Assembly: GCA_937874695.1 (NCBI GenBank)
Contig: CALNAJ010000018.1
Coordinates: forward strand, 124,001 to 188,000
DNA length: 64,000 bases
From: an uncultured Lactobacillus sp.
GTDB lineage: Bacteria; Bacillota; Bacilli; Lactobacillales; Lactobacillaceae
Reading direction: 5' to 3'
In this document: in pieces, positions 60,368 to 64,000 of the stretch
How the letters are laid out: every line of letters begins with the position of its first letter
Position numbering within the stretch: position 1 is the stretch's first letter
Notes under the pieces: model-generated
Seen by the model: only the letters and a program-made list of their open reading frames with translations
Database searches by the model: none
What the model was told of the DNA's origin: nothing
Position numbers and translations under genes: made by a program

Positions 60368-61882
60368 ATGAATTTAAAGGAAATCACCCAATTAGATCAA
60401 ATCTTAGCAACGGTTGCCACATACACGCACAGTGATCGGGCGGCCAAAGCCTTGCAAGAGACGGTCAATCAAACCGAATTGACGGCTGTTCAGACGCAAT
60501 TAACGCTAACTGCGGAAGCCCACCGTTTGCTGGCCAACAACGTGACGTTTACTTATTTCGACTTGGATCAGCTAGCGGCGTTACAGGCGAAGCTTGACCA
60601 AGGACTCATGTTGAACGCGCAGCAGTTGGATCAGATCAATCACTTTTTGATCAATCTGCGGCGGCTGAAGGCAATCTTACACACGCACCAGCAGCTAGCA
60701 CCCCATCTGGCAGCGTTCATGCAATCTACCGCGCAATTAGGCGGGCTTCAACAAGAGCTGGAGCACATGATCATCTACGGCCAGATTGCCGACAACGCAA
60801 CACCGGAACTGGCTGAGATTCGTGGGAAAGTTGTGAAGCAACGCCAACAGGTCCAGACGGCGCTGACGCAGTTCGTTCAGAAGCATCCCCATTCCGTGCA
60901 GAGTAACCGACTGATTACGCGAAATGAGCGGGTGTGCGTGCAACTCAAGGCTGGTGAAAAGAACCGATTCAAGGGACAGGTCATCGATCAGTCGGCGACC
61001 GGTTCAACCATCTTCTTTGAACCAGCGACGGCAGCCAAGAAGGGTGCCGTCCTCGCAGAACTCATAGCCGATGAGAGTGCTGAAGTCTACCAATTGCTGG
61101 TAACTTTGACTGGCGACGTTCTGGATAACTGGGACGCGTTGACTAAGAATCAGGAACTACTTAGTCAGTTCGACCAAATCATGGCCCGTGGTCAGTATGG
61201 ATTGGAAACAAACAGCCGGTTACCCGAACTAAACACGGCGCAGCACATTAAAATCGTCGCGGGCCGGCATCCCTTGCTCAAGGAAGCCGTACCTCTCGAC
61301 ATTGAACTGCTGCCACAGCAGGGCCTAATGATCACTGGGGCTAACTCGGGTGGGAAGACGGTTGTCTTGAAGACCATTGCGCTGTTTGCCCTGATGATTC
61401 AGGTAGGCCTCGAGTTGCCGACCGCTGCTGGCACGCAGATGGCGGTATTCAGCCAATTCTGGGTCGACATCGGTGATAATCAAAGTATTACGGCGCAACT
61501 GAGTACGTTTGCCGCTGAGATGACGACGCTGGTTGATATGACCGACAATATTAAAGAGAATGCGCTGGTCTTACTGGATGAAATTGGGAGCGGGACTGAT
61601 CCGGAAGAAGGGTCTGCGCTGAGTATCTCAATCATCGAGTATCTCCGTCAGCGAAAGGCAACCATCATTGCCACGACCCACTTCAGTGCGATCAAGGAAT
61701 ACGCTGTTGATTGCCCAACGTTTATGACGGCCACGATGGCCTTTGACCCACAGACGCTGGAACCAACGTATCGTTTGTTGCTGAATCAAGTTGGGGCAAG
61801 TGAGGCAATCTGGCTGGCCGAACGTTTGGGATTGGCGCAACCAATTCTGGATGCGGCACGTCAGCGACTTGTCACGAAATAA
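60368..61882 (+). CDS. Short MutS2-like ATPase without the Smr nuclease domain
   Basis: 504 residues. It contains the MutS core/lever region and ABC-type ATPase with Walker A MITGANSGGKTVVLK, the Q-loop/signature region STFAAEMTTLVDM and Walker B ALVLLDEIGSGTDPEEG, then TTHFSAIKEYA. MutS2 is normally about 780 residues with a coiled coil, KOW-like and Smr domains at the end; these are absent and the protein stops soon after the ATPase. The ATG at 60368 follows AAGGAG. It could be a MutS2 paralogue for collided ribosomes or branched DNA, but without nuclease. Function unproven. Confidence 0.82.
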   Translation: MNLKEITQLDQILATVATYTHSDRAAKALQETVNQTELTAVQTQLTLTAEAHRLLANNVTFTYFDLDQLAALQAKLDQGLMLNAQQLDQINHFLINLRRLKAILHTHQQLAPHLAAFMQSTAQLGGLQQELEHMIIYGQIADNATPELAEIRGKVVKQRQQVQTALTQFVQKHPHSVQSNRLITRNERVCVQLKAGEKNRFKGQVIDQSATGSTIFFEPATAAKKGAVLAELIADESAEVYQLLVTLTGDVLDNWDALTKNQELLSQFDQIMARGQYGLETNSRLPELNTAQHIKIVAGRHPLLKEAVPLDIELLPQQGLMITGANSGGKTVVLKTIALFALMIQVGLELPTAAGTQMAVFSQFWVDIGDNQSITAQLSTFAAEMTTLVDMTDNIKENALVLLDEIGSGTDPEEGSALSISIIEYLRQRKATIIATTHFSAIKEYAVDCPTFMTATMAFDPQTLEPTYRLLLNQVGASEAIWLAERLGLAQPILDAARQRLVTK

Positions 61883-61905
61883 ACTAAACTTAAATTCAAA
61901 TATGT

Positions 61906-61944
61906 AAGGCTCATCCATCGTTGTTAGGGCGATGAATGGGCCTT
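61906..61944 (+). terminator. Terminator of the mutS-like gene
   Basis: AAGGCTCATCCATCG pairs with CGATGAATGGGCCTT with one mismatch. A short T-run follows. Confidence 0.65.
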
Positions 61945-62106
61945 TGTTCGTGTAGATTAGATATCTGCTTCGAATCTATTATTGACGAATTCAGTTTGGT
62001 CGCCAACAGCTAAGTGGGTACATACGATAATCATTGTCGCCATGACGCGGACATGTTAAGGTTGGAAAAAGTCGGTGTTTGAGATGCAGTCAGATGACCC
62101 ATTTGA

Positions 62107-62376
62107 CTAGACTAAATGTGGGCGTGCCACCAAGAAGAGCTTCGTCAACGCGGTTACCATCAAGACGAGTTGAAGAATGAAATCAGCCTCGTTCAGAATG
62201 TGCCGGTCGTGGGTGGAGGCAAACAGGTCGAAGTGAAACGTCAGCGTTACCAGGGAAAGAAAACCGATGACTGCCAAGGCAACGGGCTCAAACAAGACGA
62301 TTGTAAGTCCCATCAAAATTAATGTGGATCCAAATAAAAGATACTGTGCGGTTGTGTTCTGTTGAACCATACGCAT
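62107..62376 (-). CDS. Small multi-pass membrane protein, unknown function
   Basis: 89 residues with three hydrophobic segments (about 12-30, 33-50, 65-83). The middle loop HFDLFASTHDRHILNEAD is polar. GGGGGGAT before the ATG at 62376 sets the start. It lies downstream of the 46-residue protein gene on the same strand after a 178-bp gap. No family recognised. Confidence 0.6.
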   Translation of the reverse strand: MRMVQQNTTAQYLLFGSTLILMGLTIVLFEPVALAVIGFLSLVTLTFHFDLFASTHDRHILNEADFILQLVLMVTALTKLFLVARPHLV

Positions 62377-62554
62377 AATTATCCCCCCAGAATAACTTGT
62401 TTCAACGAAAGTTACGCCCAATTTAACCGTCCGTATCGTACCATTACCTTTGAAGTAAGGTCACGCCAAAGTGCTGAGACGCTATCGTTAGTTTTCAGGC
62501 ATAACGAAGGCCTGATCTTTTGGATAGAAGTGTTAAGATGTCAGCGGTTAGCGT

Positions 62555-62695
62555 TCACCTGCAGTGATTGCGTTTAAACAGCCAGAACAGGCCACCGACA
62601 ATCACCCCAACTAATAGGGCACGAACACCCCAGCCAATGAGCCAAAGTAAGAGAAGTTGTGGGAGCAAGTGATTCCAATCGATTGTTAATAGCAT
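62555..62695 (-). CDS. 46-residue single-span membrane protein
   Basis: Found by reading the minus strand directly. It starts MLLTIDWNHLLPQLLLLWLI, has one long or two short hydrophobic stretches up to GGLFWLF, and ends in a basic KRNHCR. The perfect AGGAGGT is built from the last codons of the upstream oxidoreductase gene, eight bases before the ATG, so translation is coupled to it. The strong site and operon position support a real gene. Function unknown. Confidence 0.65.
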   Translation of the reverse strand: MLLTIDWNHLLPQLLLLWLIGWGVRALLVGVIVGGLFWLFKRNHCR

Positions 62696-62699
62696 TTTT

Positions 62700-63626
62700 T
62701 TAGACCTCCTGATTGTAGGTTAATAGAATTCGTCCGGCCGCATGTTCCGTCATCAGGTGGTGCTGGGCCGTTCTGACAGCGGTGAACGGGAGTTGCTCAT
62801 GAATCACCGACCTGAGCTTATGCTGAGCGAGTTGGTCCAGTAGCCATCCGTAATTCCTTGGGGAGATAGCCCCACTCGCAAAGCTGAAAGACTGGTGTGG
62901 CTGAGTATGATACTGTTGTTGCGCTAAGGAGAGTATCTTGACCGGTCCCAACACGGCTGTCAGTTGGTCGAGCAGGGTAGCTGAACCGGCTAGATCAATC
63001 ACCTGGCTGATAACCGGCGATTTAGACAACTGAGGACCTAGAGGAAAATCGTAGTCGAGCACCAGTTCCGCACCCAATGTTTGTAAAAGCTTGTGTCGAC
63101 TGGAATGGCCAACAGCAATGACTCGTACACCATAGAGCTGAGCCAATTGTAGTAAATAGGTACCGACACTGCCACTAGCGCCAGTGACCAAGACGGTTTC
63201 CCCGGCCCGCAGCCGACTCTTCTTGTAAGCCATGTAGGCGGCATCCGCTCCGCCAATGATCGTGGTGGCATCTGCCAGTGAGACACCCTGCGGAACCGGA
63301 AACAAGAGTGGCGGCAATGTCGACAGGATTTGTTCCTGATGACTACCACTCGGTTGGACGCCAATGACGGGACGGTTCAGTAACCGTGAGTTGCGTAGCC
63401 CGCCAACCTCGCGAACAATGCCACCAAAACCGTAGCCGACGACAATTGGCAGTTTGACTGGGCGTAGAGTTTTTAACTGACCTATCTCCGTGAGAATATC
63501 GTAAGGCATAACTGGCGTATACCGTGTTTCAATGCGAACGGCTAGCGGATTCAGATGAGGAGTTGGTCGTGTTGTTAGGGTTAGCGCATCGATACCCTGA
63601 TATGACGTTTGGGTGATGGCATGCAT
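62700..63626 (-). CDS. Zinc-independent MDR oxidoreductase (quinone-reductase-like)
   Basis: 308 residues of the medium-chain dehydrogenase superfamily. The N-terminal GroES-like half includes VGYGFGGIVREVGG, and the NADPH-binding motif is VLVTGASGSVGTYLLQLAQL followed by YGVRVIAVGHS. The zinc ligands of alcohol dehydrogenases are not seen, so NADPH:quinone or enone reduction is likely. The ATG at 63626 overlaps the stop of the upstream gene (TGATG), indicating coupling. Confidence 0.85.
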   Translation of the reverse strand: MHAITQTSYQGIDALTLTTRPTPHLNPLAVRIETRYTPVMPYDILTEIGQLKTLRPVKLPIVVGYGFGGIVREVGGLRNSRLLNRPVIGVQPSGSHQEQILSTLPPLLFPVPQGVSLADATTIIGGADAAYMAYKKSRLRAGETVLVTGASGSVGTYLLQLAQLYGVRVIAVGHSSRHKLLQTLGAELVLDYDFPLGPQLSKSPVISQVIDLAGSATLLDQLTAVLGPVKILSLAQQQYHTQPHQSFSFASGAISPRNYGWLLDQLAQHKLRSVIHEQLPFTAVRTAQHHLMTEHAAGRILLTYNQEV

Positions 63627-64000
63627 CAATCGTTCACCACCCAATCTGATTCGGCAAGGGTGATCAACGTGGCGAGCTTCTGGGCAAAAGCTTGTTTGGC
63701 AATGGGGGCCACCAGTTTGAGTGGGACGAGAAGCCCAGCGGAAGTAGGCACGCTGAGGGCTTCTGTGAGCACTGTCTGGGTGTCATCCCCGGATAACGTG
63801 AAGGTTAACTGATAGGCGAGACGGCCACCCTGACTGTGGTAGATAACCTGATTTGATGACGTGGTAACGGTCAGGTGTTCGTGAAGGTTGAGCGCAGGCA
63901 CTTGCCGGGTAATATCGACGCCGTTGCCTGCCACGGTGACCTGTGTAATCTCGGTATCCCAAAGGCGTAAGTTCTCAAGATTGCTAAGAATCGTCTGTAG
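63626..64000 (-). CDS. SRPBCC-like protein (5' end outside window)
   Basis: At least 124 residues, open to the right edge of the window. Alternating strands and the C-terminal helix AFAQKLATLITLAESDWV fit the START/SRPBCC ligand-binding fold, which often accompanies polyketide-cyclase-like or stress proteins. The family call is tentative because the conserved N-terminal helix lies outside. It is translationally coupled to the downstream oxidoreductase, so both probably act on the same hydrophobic compound. Confidence 0.55.
   Translation of the reverse strand, partial: LQTILSNLENLRLWDTEITQVTVAGNGVDITRQVPALNLHEHLTVTTSSNQVIYHSQGGRLAYQLTFTLSGDDTQTVLTEALSVPTSAGLLVPLKLVAPIAKQAFAQKLATLITLAESDWVVND

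Noticed and set aside
1..64000. CRISPR arrays, rRNA or tRNA genes, prophage genes
   Set aside because: No regularly spaced repeats, no rRNA or cloverleaf-like sequence and no phage structural genes were noticed on either strand.

Overview
The window looks like a stretch of chromosome from a lactobacillus, most likely of the Levilactobacillus type. The reasons are the mevalonate route to isopentenyl diphosphate (fni, mvaK2, mvaD, mvaK1), a Bacillus/Lactobacillus-style block of dinG, tseB-like, aspB, dnaD, pbp1A, recU, ypsA, gpsB, rnpB and rlmL-like genes, class B RNase P RNA, EbsA next to fhs, NFACT/RqcH, DegV and a folate ECF S-component under a tetrahydrofolate riboswitch. The core genes look GC-rich for a lactobacillus (judged by eye, not computed). 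The toxin-antitoxin loci, the CAP-domain gene and several intergenic stretches look AT-richer.

Layout. 1-2400: the end of an AraC regulator and a GH43 beta-xylosidase with a cre-like site. 2400-3276: a gene-free gap with strong GC-rich inverted repeats followed by AT-rich DNA. 3277-6945: M20 peptidase, HAD phosphatase and rRNA m5C methyltransferase. 6946-8640: a solitary TnpB element with a likely omega-RNA end. 8678-12804: the mevalonate operon on the minus strand. 13225-25124: the replication, cell-wall and RNA block. 25230-31282: ammonium transporter under two GlnR-type boxes, small membrane proteins, NUDIX, CPBP protease, an autoregulated TetR and a HicAB pair. 31468-39664: M32 carboxypeptidase, nitroreductase, FAD oxidoreductase, RNase HI-like, ebsA-fhs, a secreted CAP protein and a RelB-PemK pair. 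40004-45738: lspA-rluD, then pyrR with carA-like and carB-like genes. 45852-54109: rqcH, marR with a phosphodiesterase and UMF1-type MFS, degV, folT, gtrA, vanZ. 54389-64000: methyltransferase, a divergent MFS/TetR drug-efflux pair, mazG-like, an orphan YefM, a cluster-less endonuclease III, a short MutS2-like ATPase, small membrane proteins and a quinone-oxidoreductase-like operon.

The most unusual observation is at 41524-45738. An intact-looking PyrR is followed by a carbamoyl-phosphate synthetase pair that appears catalytically dead. The small subunit has lost its whole Cys-His-Glu glutaminase triad. The large subunit has lost the metal-ligand Glu/Asn in both ATP-grasp halves, part of the second ATP-grasp domain and the C-terminal allosteric domain. 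Both reading frames are nevertheless open, long and tightly spaced, which suggests selection for a non-catalytic or altered role. All homology statements rest on reading motifs from memory, not on searches.
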